Shown piece by piece: positions 1 to 8,459 of a stretch of DNA of 64,000 bases. Source of the DNA: Sulfurimonas denitrificans DSM 1251 (lineage in GTDB: Bacteria; Campylobacterota; Campylobacteria; Campylobacterales; Sulfurimonadaceae); NCBI RefSeq assembly GCF_000012965.1, contig NC_007575.1, forward strand, positions 1,922,001-1,986,000. The letters are read 5' to 3'. The translations under genes were made by a program, and so were the position numbers. The notes under the pieces are model-generated. The model did not search any database, was not told the DNA's origin, and saw only the letters and a list, made by a program, of their open reading frames with translations. Position 1 is the stretch's first letter. The number at the start of each line of letters is the position of its first letter.

Positions 1-1511
1 TAACGGAATGTGCCACCATTTTTATTTATTGCTACTATTCTATCTCTAAGCTTGGTTGCAGTAGAAATTTGGTTAATTTCACTAATTTTACTATTGTCTA
101 AACCATCAATCTCAAACATAAAGTTTGTATTACCAGAAGCATTTAATAAAGTCGGCTTACTTCCTAAATATGATTTAATACCAAAACCCTCATTCTCTTT
201 AACAAATGTGTTATGCTCTATATCTAAAACTATATCTGCCTTTTGAGAACTATTACCGCCTTTTACAATACTAAACCCTAATGCTGTTTGTATTATTTCA
301 AAATCATTTATTTCAAAAGTGCCACTTCCAGCTTTAATTTGATTAAGAATATTAGTTAATGTTTCATCTGTAATGATACTGCTTATGTCTATTTCTGCTT
401 CTTCTTTTGTTTTCGTATGTATCGATTTAATTTTAAAATCACTTACTGGGATAAATTCTAAATCTAAATTTTCAGTAGTAATTTTATTGATTTTAAAAAA
501 ATCTCCCGTAGGGTTTAACTCTTTATCTGAGAGCAATAATTTTTGTTCTAATAATATTTTTATAAAAGCAAATAATTCACTCCATTCACCTTTGTTATTA
601 GTCTTATTCATTGGCTTGCCTCTTTTGTTAAGATTATTCATATATTCAATTACTTTGCTACCAACTGCTTTAACAGCGTCAATAGCTACACTATTGCCTA
701 ATTGTTTCATAGAATGAGTAGGACTGACAGGAAAATGGAAATCATCGGGAAAACCCTGAATTTTTTGAGCTTCTTTAAATGACAGTCTTTTAACTTCGCC
801 ATTAACTAAATAAGCATCCCAGTTTCTTCTATCATCAATATTAGAACCTCTACCACCCACCCGAACAGTAAAGCCTATTTCTCTACTACATTCTCCACCC
901 CATACATCACTCATATTGAATTTTAAAGGTATTTTAGGCGGAAAATTAAAACCTTTTAAAATATCTTCATCTCTGAAACCTATCATAAATGTTCTGGGTC
1001 TTAATTGTGGCAATCCGTAATCAGAAGCTTTAATAATTTGATGATAAAAAGAGTAGCCTAATTCTTCCGTAAGTATATGCTGAATAGTTTTAAAGGTATT
1101 TCCATTATCGTGATTAACTAAACCTCTCACATTCTCTAAAAAAAATGCTTTTGGTCGTTTAACTTTTATTATTTCTGCTATGTCAAAAAATAAATTACCT
1201 CTTTCTGATTTGTGATTATCATCAAAGCCGTATTTTTTGCCTGCCTGACTAAATGGCTGACAAGGAAAACCAGCACACAATAAATCAAAATCAGGGATTT
1301 CTTCTGGCATAATTGTCTTTATATCTTCGTTAAATAAGCCATTTTCAAATAATTCAGGGGAATATTTTTTAAAATTATATTTATAAGTTTTTCTAGCATA
1401 AATATCAATTTCAGAAGCAAAAACACATTCTCCACCTAACTCATGCATAGCTTGATGAAAACCACCAATACCAGCAAAAAGGTCTATAAAGGTAAATTTC
1501 TTATTATTCAA
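1..1511 (-). CDS. Fused C5 DNA methyltransferase / HpaII-like restriction endonuclease (3' end beyond window)
   Basis: Reading the minus strand gives one uninterrupted frame of 503 codons to the window edge. Residues 1-290 are a cytosine-5 methyltransferase: motif I DLFAGIGG (10-17), catalytic GFPCQPFSQ with Cys84, ENVRG (126-130), RPRTF near 171 and QLGNSV (270-275). From Met301 the sequence resembles the start of HpaII-family endonucleases (NKGEWSELFAF), followed by QKADIVLDIE (near 424-431) and GIKSYLGSKPTLLNAS (Lys446 likely catalytic). Family knowledge suggests CCGG as the target of both halves; this is inferred. The start is TTG, with GAGGAA nine bases upstream and an in-frame TAA at 1535. 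No stop separates the domains, so this is either a bifunctional R-M protein or two products with an internal start at Met301. Codon use is more AT-rich than the neighbours, consistent with transfer. Confidence 0.82.
   Translation of the reverse strand, partial: MNNKKFTFIDLFAGIGGFHQAMHELGGECVFASEIDIYARKTYKYNFKKYSPELFENGLFNEDIKTIMPEEIPDFDLLCAGFPCQPFSQAGKKYGFDDNHKSERGNLFFDIAEIIKVKRPKAFFLENVRGLVNHDNGNTFKTIQHILTEELGYSFYHQIIKASDYGLPQLRPRTFMIGFRDEDILKGFNFPPKIPLKFNMSDVWGGECSREIGFTVRVGGRGSNIDDRRNWDAYLVNGEVKRLSFKEAQKIQGFPDDFHFPVSPTHSMKQLGNSVAIDAVKAVGSKVIEYMNNLNKRGKPMNKTNNKGEWSELFAFIKILLEQKLLLSDKELNPTGDFFKINKITTENLDLEFIPVSDFKIKSIHTKTKEEAEIDISSIITDETLTNILNQIKAGSGTFEINDFEIIQTALGFSIVKGGNSSQKADIVLDIEHNTFVKENEGFGIKSYLGSKPTLLNASGNTNFMFEIDGLDNSKISEINQISTATKLRDRIVAINKNGGTFR
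609..623 (-). promoter_or_regulatory. Possible internal ribosome binding site and start inside the R-M fusion
   Basis: Within the fused frame, AGAGG (623-619) lies seven bases before the ATG at 611-609. That ATG begins the endonuclease-like part at the place where stand-alone HpaII-type proteins normally start. It could allow a separate endonuclease product in addition to the full-length fusion. This rests on motif and spacing only. Confidence 0.4.
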
Positions 1512-1682
1512 AACTATTAATTCCTCATATATTTAAAAAAAGTATTCTACAACAATAAGCATTGTATAAACTTTGCATATATTTAAAGAATGGATAAAAA
1601 ATCAGAACTGGAAATCTAGATGAAATATATCAATTTGTCATATTTTAAACCTCTACTCTCAAATTTACCTACAATTGCGTTT

Positions 1683-2954
1683 ATGAAAATACACATAGAT
1701 ATAGACTGCTTTTTTGTAAGTGCCGCTCGTATACAAGAGCCCTCTCTTGAGTTTAAGCCTGTGGCAATCGGCGGACGCAGCGATACGAAAATATTTAACA
1801 AAGATGCAAAAAAACAGGCCGTAAACTTTGAAAATTCTGGCTCTTTTGTACCTACTTTTTACAAGGCTTATGAAGAGAGAGATGACGATATAGACGCTTT
1901 TAAGGATGAAGACGGACGAGTGCGAGGCATACTTACAACTTCTAGTTATGAGGCAAGAGCGTATGGTGTTAAAACCGCAATGAGCATAAAAGAAGCCCTG
2001 TCACTTTGCCCTCATCTAATCATAAAAGCGCCCGACATGTCACTTTATCAAAAGCTCTCACATGAACTTCACGAGTTTTTACAGACTAAGATACCACTTG
2101 TTGAACAAGCCAGTATTGATGAGTTTTATGGGGATTTGAGCGGTTGGGTGGATGATAGTGACGTGCCAAACTTTATAGCTGCTCTAAGAGATGAGATAAA
2201 GAGTGTTACTAAACTTCCCGTCTCAATTGGCGCAGCAAAAACTCGCTACATCGCAAAACTCTCTACTACTTATGCAAAACCTTTTGGATGCAGAGTCATT
2301 TTTGAAAATGAGCTGGAGAGTTTTATAGAAAAAATCCCTGTTACAAAATTTGCAGGAATCGGTAAAAGCATGAGCGAAAAACTTCTGGATGCGCAAATTC
2401 ACACACTTGGAGAGTTGAGTAAAAGACGAGGCACGATAGAGTCATGGGGACCTTATGCAAAAGAGCTATATCTTAGGGTTTGTGGACTTAGTGATGATGA
2501 TATAACAACCAAACATATAAGAAAATCCATAGGCATCTCAAGGACGTTTGACCCACTTCGTGATCGAAATGAACTAAGAAGAAGAGTGCATGTACTCGCT
2601 CGTCATCTTAGTTTTGCCATCTTAAAGCTAAAAGTCATTCCAACAGTTTTTCATCTATCACTAAACTATGAAATGAGCCAAAAATCACATAAAAATATCT
2701 CTCTTTGCGAGATTTTTACAGAAAAAAAATTTGACTCACTCTGCCTAAAACTTTTTGATGAAGCCGATGTTCATAAAAGATTACATCTAATAAGAATGAG
2801 CATAAACTGCTCAAGTTTTACGAGAGAATCACGTAAAGAGCTATCTCTCATAGGCTTTGAAGAGGATCAAAAAATGTATCGCCTTACAAATCACTCGCAA
2901 GAGATACGTGAAAAATATGGGATAGATATGTTGAAATGGGGAAGCGAATTATGA
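1683..2954 (+). CDS. dinB: Y-family DNA polymerase (DinB-like)
   Basis: This is a translesion DNA polymerase of the DinB/Pol IV type. The chosen start gives MKIHIDIDCFF, the usual beginning of the family, with metal ligand Asp6. An in-frame ATG at 1620 would add 21 residues with no family match. The YEARAYGVKTAM finger motif starts near residue 89, and the catalytic SIDEFYGDL pair is Asp146-Glu147. A helix-hairpin-helix-like stretch (FAGIGKSMSEKLLDA) and a little-finger region follow. Compared with E. coli DinB there is an insertion of about 45 residues between AIGG and GILTTSSYEAR. The next gene starts 12 bases downstream, so the two are probably co-transcribed. The exact subfamily is not certain. 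Confidence 0.85.
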   Translation: MKIHIDIDCFFVSAARIQEPSLEFKPVAIGGRSDTKIFNKDAKKQAVNFENSGSFVPTFYKAYEERDDDIDAFKDEDGRVRGILTTSSYEARAYGVKTAMSIKEALSLCPHLIIKAPDMSLYQKLSHELHEFLQTKIPLVEQASIDEFYGDLSGWVDDSDVPNFIAALRDEIKSVTKLPVSIGAAKTRYIAKLSTTYAKPFGCRVIFENELESFIEKIPVTKFAGIGKSMSEKLLDAQIHTLGELSKRRGTIESWGPYAKELYLRVCGLSDDDITTKHIRKSIGISRTFDPLRDRNELRRRVHVLARHLSFAILKLKVIPTVFHLSLNYEMSQKSHKNISLCEIFTEKKFDSLCLKLFDEADVHKRLHLIRMSINCSSFTRESRKELSLIGFEEDQKMYRLTNHSQEIREKYGIDMLKWGSEL

Positions 2955-2966
2955 TAGAATCACCCC

Positions 2967-3908
2967 ATGCTAAAAACTAAACTACTAGAGCAGTTTCGCT
3001 CATTTTATGCAAGAAATTATCCTGATGATATGGAGACTCAAATCGAGTATTTTGCTATTTTTGGCGGACTTGGTTGGGAGATAGAGACAACAAAAGATGC
3101 ATCTGCTCTCATAAAAGAGCTTATCCTTGATAACTATAAAACATTAAACAAAAAGATTGAGGAACTAACTCTCTCAAATCCAGAGTACTTAAGACTTCTA
3201 AAAGCTCTAGCAATTGGTAACAGAAAGATTTTTTCATCATTTAACAGAGCTGGGTTAAACAATGCTAATGGAGGAGCTGCGCTAAATTATCTTGAGCAAA
3301 AAGGGTTAATCCAAATAGAGTACTCAAGAGAGGAGCCAATCCGCACCAGCCGTCCAAATGAGAAACTAAAACGTGAAGAAGCAAGATACAGAATCTCACA
3401 TAAAGTTCTATTTACGCATCCATTTATCAGATTTTGGTTCTACTTTGTAGCACCTCATTCCAAAACAATAGCACTCTATCAATATGATGAGTTTTTTAAA
3501 GCCTTTGAGACAAGGCGAAATAGCTATACCAGTTTAGTTTTTGAGGAGCTCTCAGAGATACTTCTAAACTATAATCTAAGAGATTCTCAAATTTTAAGCT
3601 CAGGAAGCTACTGGGAAGCAAATGTTGAGATAGACATACTCACAATCACTCACGACGATAAAATTTATGTAGCCGAGTGCAAATGGACAAACCATAAAGT
3701 AACTAAAGCTGAGTGGCATAAAATAATAGATAAATGCAAAAAAATAGGCATAGAGCCAACACAAATAGTTATATTTTCAAAAAGAGGGTTTTCAAAAGAG
3801 TTAAAACTCTTAGAAGGTAAAGAGCTAGCGCTCTACAGCTGTGAAAATTTCAGCTCTCTTGTAAAGAACAGCTCAAACATTAAGCTGATAGAGGGGATTT
3901 ATAAATGA
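2967..3908 (+). CDS. DUF234-type protein with PD-(D/E)xK nuclease-like domain
   Basis: The 313-residue protein resembles the C-terminal half of archaeal-type STAND ATPases with a DUF234 module, but it has no Walker A or B motif. The N-terminal 130 residues look like a winged-helix region (ALNYLEQKGLIQIEY). The C-terminal part has EIDILTITHDDKIYVAECKW, with Asp223, Glu237 and Lys239 arranged as in PD-(D/E)xK nucleases. The gene begins 12 bases after dinB, which suggests one transcript and a link to DNA. Its substrate is unknown. It may be a remnant of a larger ATPase or act with an ATPase encoded elsewhere. Confidence 0.65.
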   Translation: MLKTKLLEQFRSFYARNYPDDMETQIEYFAIFGGLGWEIETTKDASALIKELILDNYKTLNKKIEELTLSNPEYLRLLKALAIGNRKIFSSFNRAGLNNANGGAALNYLEQKGLIQIEYSREEPIRTSRPNEKLKREEARYRISHKVLFTHPFIRFWFYFVAPHSKTIALYQYDEFFKAFETRRNSYTSLVFEELSEILLNYNLRDSQILSSGSYWEANVEIDILTITHDDKIYVAECKWTNHKVTKAEWHKIIDKCKKIGIEPTQIVIFSKRGFSKELKLLEGKELALYSCENFSSLVKNSSNIKLIEGIYK

Positions 3909-3925
3909 GTTTTACATGTAAAACT
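3908..3925. repeat. Perfect 18-bp palindrome containing TACATGTA
   Basis: AGTTTTACATGTAAAACT lies between two convergent genes, starting on the last stop base of the upstream gene. It is a perfect palindrome with no loop, so it is more likely a protein site or part of the TACATGTA family than a terminator. Confidence 0.6.
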
Positions 3926-3945
3926 TTGCTAAAAACCTACTCTTC

Positions 3946-4746
3946 TTAACTAGCCCTAAGCGCAGCGTATGCCTCTTGTAAGAGTTGAAACTTCTGAGTA
4001 TAGCGTTTTATTATGTAGGGTGATTCGTTATGAAGCTTATCTGGATGATAAACTTTTGCCAATTTTTTATAGCTCTCTCTTAGCGCATCTTGACTAGCTC
4101 CAACTGGGCACTCTAGAACCATATAAAAGTAATTTTTTTCTCTATCTTCTTCCTCTTTGCAAAGATTGCCAAAGCTGTAGTGTGCAAATTCGCTATAAAG
4201 CTTACTCATAAAGCGGTTATCAAAGGTATAAGTTATTTGATAGTGTAAAACACTGCGTTTATTTAGAGTTTTATCTAACCTCTCTCTTGATTTTAAATCT
4301 GACAAATCAAGAACCAAAGAACTATCTGTTCCTCGCTCTATATAGACTTCAAGTTGTGAGCGTAAGTAGCTCATAACCCAAGAGTTAGCTCTATCTAACG
4401 TGATTAGAACTCTGTTTTTATCATATGCGTAAAGATTTACTTTTATGTTTTTTGGCTCTTGAGATTTATTTAACTCTATTCTGATTGGTTGATTTCCAAA
4501 TTTAAGCATTGAACGAAGAAAAAATTCATGTGAAAAATCATGTTTTAGGGCGTGATACTGGCTTAGCTCTTTTATGAACTCGTTTCTAGATTCACTAAGT
4601 GATTCATTTCTAAAGACAAGAACTGCTTTATCTAAAAAAAGCATTCCTCTAGCATGATGACTTAAAAACTCTCTCATCCATCCGCTATTTAGCGTATCAA
4701 AGTCCGTATTGATAAGAATAAGATTATTGCGTAAAACAATCTCCAT
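3946..4746 (-). CDS. C-terminal J-domain protein (DnaJ-like)
   Basis: The last 60 or so residues form a J-domain, with the HPD motif at about 234-236 (KLAKVYHPDKL) and the helix II and III pattern around it. This segment normally stimulates the ATPase of a DnaK-type Hsp70. The N-terminal 200 residues match no family I recognise. There is no glycine-rich linker or zinc-binding cysteine cluster, so this is not housekeeping DnaJ but a specialised co-chaperone. It faces the DUF234 gene in convergent orientation. The client is unknown. Confidence 0.75.
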   Translation of the reverse strand: MEIVLRNNLILINTDFDTLNSGWMREFLSHHARGMLFLDKAVLVFRNESLSESRNEFIKELSQYHALKHDFSHEFFLRSMLKFGNQPIRIELNKSQEPKNIKVNLYAYDKNRVLITLDRANSWVMSYLRSQLEVYIERGTDSSLVLDLSDLKSRERLDKTLNKRSVLHYQITYTFDNRFMSKLYSEFAHYSFGNLCKEEEDREKNYFYMVLECPVGASQDALRESYKKLAKVYHPDKLHNESPYIIKRYTQKFQLLQEAYAALRAS

Positions 4747-4817
4747 GTACTCTAACCTTTATAGGATAATTTAGCATTTATAGCAAAAAGAGTTCCAAAA
4801 AAGTTAGATGATACGCT

Positions 4818-5291
4818 TTAGAGCTCTAATGCACCAACTAATGCAGTAATTATCTCAGGAGATACATACTCTTTCGCGTAGCTGATAATAGTATCTTTAA
4901 ATGGAGCAATCATTGATGCATCTATACCCAAAGCACTAAATTGGCTCTCTGGAGATGTTGCACCCAAAAGAGAAGCAGCAGCTGAAGTAGAATTCATAAT
5001 GTTGCCTAACGCAGGAGCTTGTTTTGTAAGTGCTTGAAACTCTGAAGGTTCCATTTTGTCTTTTGCACCACTTAAAAGTGCCGCTGCACCACCTGCTGCT
5101 TGAGTTTTAGTTACTCCAAGTGCGCTTAGTGATGATAAGAGTGCATTGTCCTCTTTAGTAGTTTTTGTAGTTGCTGGAGTGCCTGATAGTAAAGGAGTTG
5201 CAGCCTTCATCATAGAACCCATATCAAATGCGCTTAATTGTGTAGAGAGCAGAGCTGCGCTTAAGAGAGCTATTGCTGGTCTTTTTTTCAT
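4818..5291 (-). CDS. Secreted DUF2780-like protein
   Basis: Starting at ATG 5291 gives MKKRPAIALLSAALLSTQLSA, a clear signal peptide, and AGGA sits about ten bases upstream. A longer in-frame start at 5318 would overlap the previous gene and spoil the signal peptide. The mature part of about 135 residues is rich in Ala, Ser and Leu, with a GGAAALLSGAKDKM-type segment that resembles DUF2780 (VcgC/VcgE-like) proteins. There are no cysteines and no further membrane segments. It is probably periplasmic; the role is unknown. It follows the amidase gene closely. Confidence 0.6.
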   Translation of the reverse strand: MKKRPAIALLSAALLSTQLSAFDMGSMMKAATPLLSGTPATTKTTKEDNALLSSLSALGVTKTQAAGGAAALLSGAKDKMEPSEFQALTKQAPALGNIMNSTSAAASLLGATSPESQFSALGIDASMIAPFKDTIISYAKEYVSPEIITALVGALEL

Positions 5292-5295
5292 ATTT

Positions 5296-6156
5296 TTATA
5301 TTCCTGTTTTAAGTTCACAAATTTTAGCGTACGCTTTTGGTTCTCTATCTCGTATAAGTCCCCAGTACTGTCTCTGTTTTTGGTTATCCTCTATATCAAA
5401 AGAGGCGTAAATAATCTCCTCTTTATCTCTACTAGCTTCAGCAATTTTTGCACCTGTGTAATCTGTTATAAATGACGAGCCATAGAAATTAAGAGTACAT
5501 GTAGCACCTCTCTCTTCTCCGATTCGGTTTGCAACAACGACTGGAACAGTATTTGTAGCGGCATGTCCCATTTGAACTCTTTGCCAATGCTCTTTTGAAT
5601 CAAGATGTATCTCTGGCTCACTTCCAATTGCTGTTGGATAGAAGATTATCTCTGCACCCATAAGCGTTAGTGCTCTAGCTGTTTCGCAAAACCACTGATC
5701 CCAGCAGATTCCAACACCTATCTTAGCATAAGCGGTGTCATAAACTTTAAAGCCTGTATTTCCAGATTTGAAGTAGAATTTTTCTTCATATCCAGGACCA
5801 TCTGGAATGTGCGTTTTGCGGTAGTTATCCATGATAGTGCCATCGGTATCTGCCACAACAAGAGAGTTAAAATATCCCTCTTGACTCTTCTCAAAATAGC
5901 TGATTAAAATAACTACTTTTAGCTCTTTTGCCAAAGAGGCAAATCTATTTATAAGAGGATTTCCCTCTCTTGGAGCTGCCCACGAAAAGTACTTCTCATC
6001 CATATCTTTACAGAAGTAGTAACCCTCAAAGAGCTCAGGCAAGAGTATAATCTGCGCACCATTCTTGGCAGCTTCTCTAGCCAAGTTCTCAGCTTTATCA
6101 AGGTTTGAGGCTTTATCCTCACTCATACTCATCTGAACAGCACTTACTTTAACCAT
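5296..6156 (-). CDS. aguB: N-carbamoylputrescine amidase (nitrilase family)
   Basis: The 286-residue protein is a carbon-nitrogen hydrolase with the family triad visible: Glu41 (LLPELFEGYYF), Lys114 (YRKTHIPDG) and Cys151 (GVGICWDQWF). The full sequence pattern, including HWQRVQMGHAATN and the C-terminal RDREP segment, fits N-carbamoylputrescine amidase, which converts N-carbamoylputrescine to putrescine, CO2 and ammonia in arginine-derived polyamine synthesis. No agmatine deiminase gene lies in this window. The start MVKVSAVQMS is the usual one for the family. Confidence 0.88.
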   Translation of the reverse strand: MVKVSAVQMSMSEDKASNLDKAENLAREAAKNGAQIILLPELFEGYYFCKDMDEKYFSWAAPREGNPLINRFASLAKELKVVILISYFEKSQEGYFNSLVVADTDGTIMDNYRKTHIPDGPGYEEKFYFKSGNTGFKVYDTAYAKIGVGICWDQWFCETARALTLMGAEIIFYPTAIGSEPEIHLDSKEHWQRVQMGHAATNTVPVVVANRIGEERGATCTLNFYGSSFITDYTGAKIAEASRDKEEIIYASFDIEDNQKQRQYWGLIRDREPKAYAKICELKTGI

Positions 6157-6168
6157 GAAGAACCCTCT

Positions 6169-7245
6169 TTAAACCAATTTAGCTTTTTCTATCTTTTTTC
6201 TCTCAACTTTCATACGATCTTGAAACTGCTTACTTTTATCTTTTGCAAAAAGCTGCATATCTTCAATCTCATCCATCTCATCAACAATCTCAACGCCTAA
6301 GAGTGTCTCTATCGCATCTTCAAGACTCACAACACCTACGGTTTGACCATAGTTGTCAAAAACAATAAAAAGGTGTGTTTTTCTCTTTACAAAAAGATCT
6401 ATTAATTGCGGAACTGGAAGATTCTCAGAAACCATATGAACCTCATGAGAGATGCTCTCAAGCGTTATTTCATCGTGATCTTCATTACTCTCTTCAAGTA
6501 TTTTTTGGTTAAAAACAACTCCTACAACGTCATCTAAAGTGTCTCTAAATATCGGAATACGTGAGTGAATATACATCCTATCATCTTCAATAGCTTCTTC
6601 AACTTTTGTATCTGCTCTAAGTGCAAACACAACACTTCTTGGAGTCATAATATCTTTTGCTTTAATATTTTTCAGTTTCAGCAGATTCTCTATCAAATCA
6701 CTCTCTTTTGATAAAATCGCACCCTCTCTCTCACCCATAGCGACAATAGCCATAATTTCATCACGTGAAAAATTACTTTGATGCTTCTGGTTTTTAGATA
6801 TCATATTTGTTAAAATTGATGAAAACCAAGTAAAAGGTCTGCTAAGAACCATCATAAATGAGATTATATAAGCAGATGGAAGTAAAAGTTTTTTCCAGTA
6901 AAGTGCGCCTATTGTCTTAGGAATAATCTCTGAGAAATATAGAATAAGCAGCGTTACAATAAATGCAACAAGAGCTTGCCACTCCTCTCCAAAAACTATC
7001 TGTGCTTGAGCACCAACACCTGCTGCACCCATTGTGTGCGCAAAAGTATTGACTGTTAAAATAGAAGATATTGGTTTATCAATATTTGATTTTAAATCTT
7101 TTAATTTATTTACTAAATATTCATTTTGCCCATTTGACAAGCTCTGAATATATGAATTTGTGCTTGAGAGTAAAACTGCTTCAAGAACTGAGCAGAGAAA
7201 CGATACTAAAAGAGCGATTAAGAGATAAGTTATGAGTAGCGTCAT
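6169..7245 (-). CDS. CNNM/CorC-type membrane protein (DUF21 plus CBS pair)
   Basis: Residues 1-160 contain the DUF21 transmembrane domain (several hydrophobic helices, SEIIPKTIGALYW). A CBS-domain pair follows at about 195-320 (IKAKDIMTPRSVVFAL, FVVFDNYGQTVGVVSLED-like pattern). At 358 residues it ends soon after the CBS pair, so the C-terminal CorC/HlyC domain of longer family members seems absent. Relatives are linked to Mg2+ or Co2+ transport, but substrate is not shown here. AGGAGAAG lies before the ATG, and a 20-codon ORF overlaps this start as ATGA, implying translational coupling. Confidence 0.82.
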   Translation of the reverse strand: MTLLITYLLIALLVSFLCSVLEAVLLSSTNSYIQSLSNGQNEYLVNKLKDLKSNIDKPISSILTVNTFAHTMGAAGVGAQAQIVFGEEWQALVAFIVTLLILYFSEIIPKTIGALYWKKLLLPSAYIISFMMVLSRPFTWFSSILTNMISKNQKHQSNFSRDEIMAIVAMGEREGAILSKESDLIENLLKLKNIKAKDIMTPRSVVFALRADTKVEEAIEDDRMYIHSRIPIFRDTLDDVVGVVFNQKILEESNEDHDEITLESISHEVHMVSENLPVPQLIDLFVKRKTHLFIVFDNYGQTVGVVSLEDAIETLLGVEIVDEMDEIEDMQLFAKDKSKQFQDRMKVERKKIEKAKLV

Positions 7246-7304
7246 AGAACTTCTCCTATGAACATGTTAGTAAAACTACGCGAGTCGGGGTCGCTTTTGG
7301 TCAT
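7242..7304 (-). CDS. 20-codon leader ORF coupled to the CNNM-type gene
   Basis: ATG at 7304 is preceded by AAAGGA about eight bases upstream. The frame encodes 20 residues beginning MTKSDPDSRS and ends with TGA that overlaps the next ATG as ATGA (7245-7242). The strong ribosome binding site and the coupling argue for real translation. The early Asp-Pro-Asp stretch recalls the acidic/proline-rich MgtL leader of enterobacteria, whose translation responds to Mg2+; the downstream gene belongs to a family linked to Mg2+. The regulatory role is inference. Confidence 0.5.
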   Translation of the reverse strand: MTKSDPDSRSFTNMFIGEVL

Positions 7305-7383
7305 TTAAATTTCCTTTAAAAATTTTGAAGTGCATTATAGCACATTATAGTTACTGCTATGCTTTTTGTTAGTTTATGACGCT

Positions 7384-8409
7384 CTAAGAGAGGCGTCTGT
7401 ATTTTATGGATGAGTACAAGGAGAGTAGTATGAAAGCGACTCCTACAAGTCCTGTAAAGAGTTCTGGAATATGAAATTTCATACCAAATAGCATGATAAA
7501 AGCTAAGATACCGATGGCATAATGAGCACCATGTTCGAGGTATATATATGAATCAAGCGTCCCTTTTTCCACTAAATAGATTGTAATTGATCTCACAAAC
7601 ATAGCTCCAATACCAAGTCCAAGCATGATAACTACAATATCTTTTGTAATTGCAAAAGCACCTATGACACCATCAAAAGAGAAAGATGCGTCTAAAACTT
7701 CAAGGTATAAAAATCCGCCGATACTGCCTTTTTTTACTGTGCTTGAAATATGTTTTTTCTCGTCCTCTTTTTCTAAAACAAATCCTAATATATCAACACT
7801 GACATAGACTATAATACCCCAAAGTCCAGCGTTTAGCACAGCTAGTTTTTGCCCTTCTTCTACGAATGTTGCAAAAAACATTAAAACAACTATCGATACA
7901 AAAATAGAGATGGCTTCAATCTTGCCAAGAAGTCCAAGTTTTTTCTCAATTATCTCAATCCAGTGAATATTTTTTTCTTCATCAAGCATAAAGTTAAGAA
8001 ATACAAGAAGTAAAAATACACCTCCAAAAGCAGATATTTCTGCATGATGGGCAATTAGTTTGCTTGAATACTCCACAGGATTATCAAGTGCTAAATTCCA
8101 AACTTCTAAGATGCCCATATCTGCAGTTTGAGCAACTATAACAAGAGGAAAAAGAAGTCTCATACCAAAAACAGCAATCAGAATACCAACGGTTAAGAAG
8201 AGCTTTTTCCAATACTCATCCCATGTTTTAAGGATTGAAGCATTTACAACAGCGTTATCAAAAGAGAGGGAAACTTCCATAGAAGCTAAGATTAGAGTAA
8301 CTAACATCATGCTAAGCGCGCTACTCCATCCGCCAAGATGATAACCCCACCAAAGCGAAATAAGCAGTGCAATAAATGTAAAAATAAAAGAGAATTTAAA
8401 ATAGCTCAA
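7384..8409 (-). CDS. DUF475 integral membrane protein (TerC-like)
   Basis: The 341-residue protein has about nine hydrophobic helices with family-typical acidic segments: ASMEVSLSFDNAVVNASIL near residue 45 and EVLDASFSFDGVIGAFAIT near 240. These paired S-F-D-N/G-A/V repeats are shared by DUF475 and TerC proteins, which are thought to handle metal ions. The substrate is unknown. It is on the same strand as the CNNM-type gene, with 138 bases between them that hold the leader ORF, so a link in metal homeostasis is plausible but inferred. Confidence 0.8.
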   Translation of the reverse strand: MSYFKFSFIFTFIALLISLWWGYHLGGWSSALSMMLVTLILASMEVSLSFDNAVVNASILKTWDEYWKKLFLTVGILIAVFGMRLLFPLVIVAQTADMGILEVWNLALDNPVEYSSKLIAHHAEISAFGGVFLLLVFLNFMLDEEKNIHWIEIIEKKLGLLGKIEAISIFVSIVVLMFFATFVEEGQKLAVLNAGLWGIIVYVSVDILGFVLEKEDEKKHISSTVKKGSIGGFLYLEVLDASFSFDGVIGAFAITKDIVVIMLGLGIGAMFVRSITIYLVEKGTLDSYIYLEHGAHYAIGILAFIMLFGMKFHIPELFTGLVGVAFILLSLYSSIKYRRLS

Positions 8410-8459
8410 ACAAAATCCTTATAAAAAGTTTTGGAAGTTTAGCGAAATCCCATGCTCAT

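Noticed and set aside
601-660. A broken gene or pseudogene at the methyltransferase/endonuclease junction
   Set aside because: The frame is continuous and both domains keep key residues, so a fusion is the simpler reading.
1-720. Plus-strand open frames at 10-246 and 373-717
   Set aside because: They are antisense to the fused methyltransferase/endonuclease and have no family match.
1620-1682. Longer start for the Y-family polymerase
   Set aside because: The extra 21 residues do not match the family; MKIHIDIDCFF at 1683 is the usual beginning. It is kept as an alternative.
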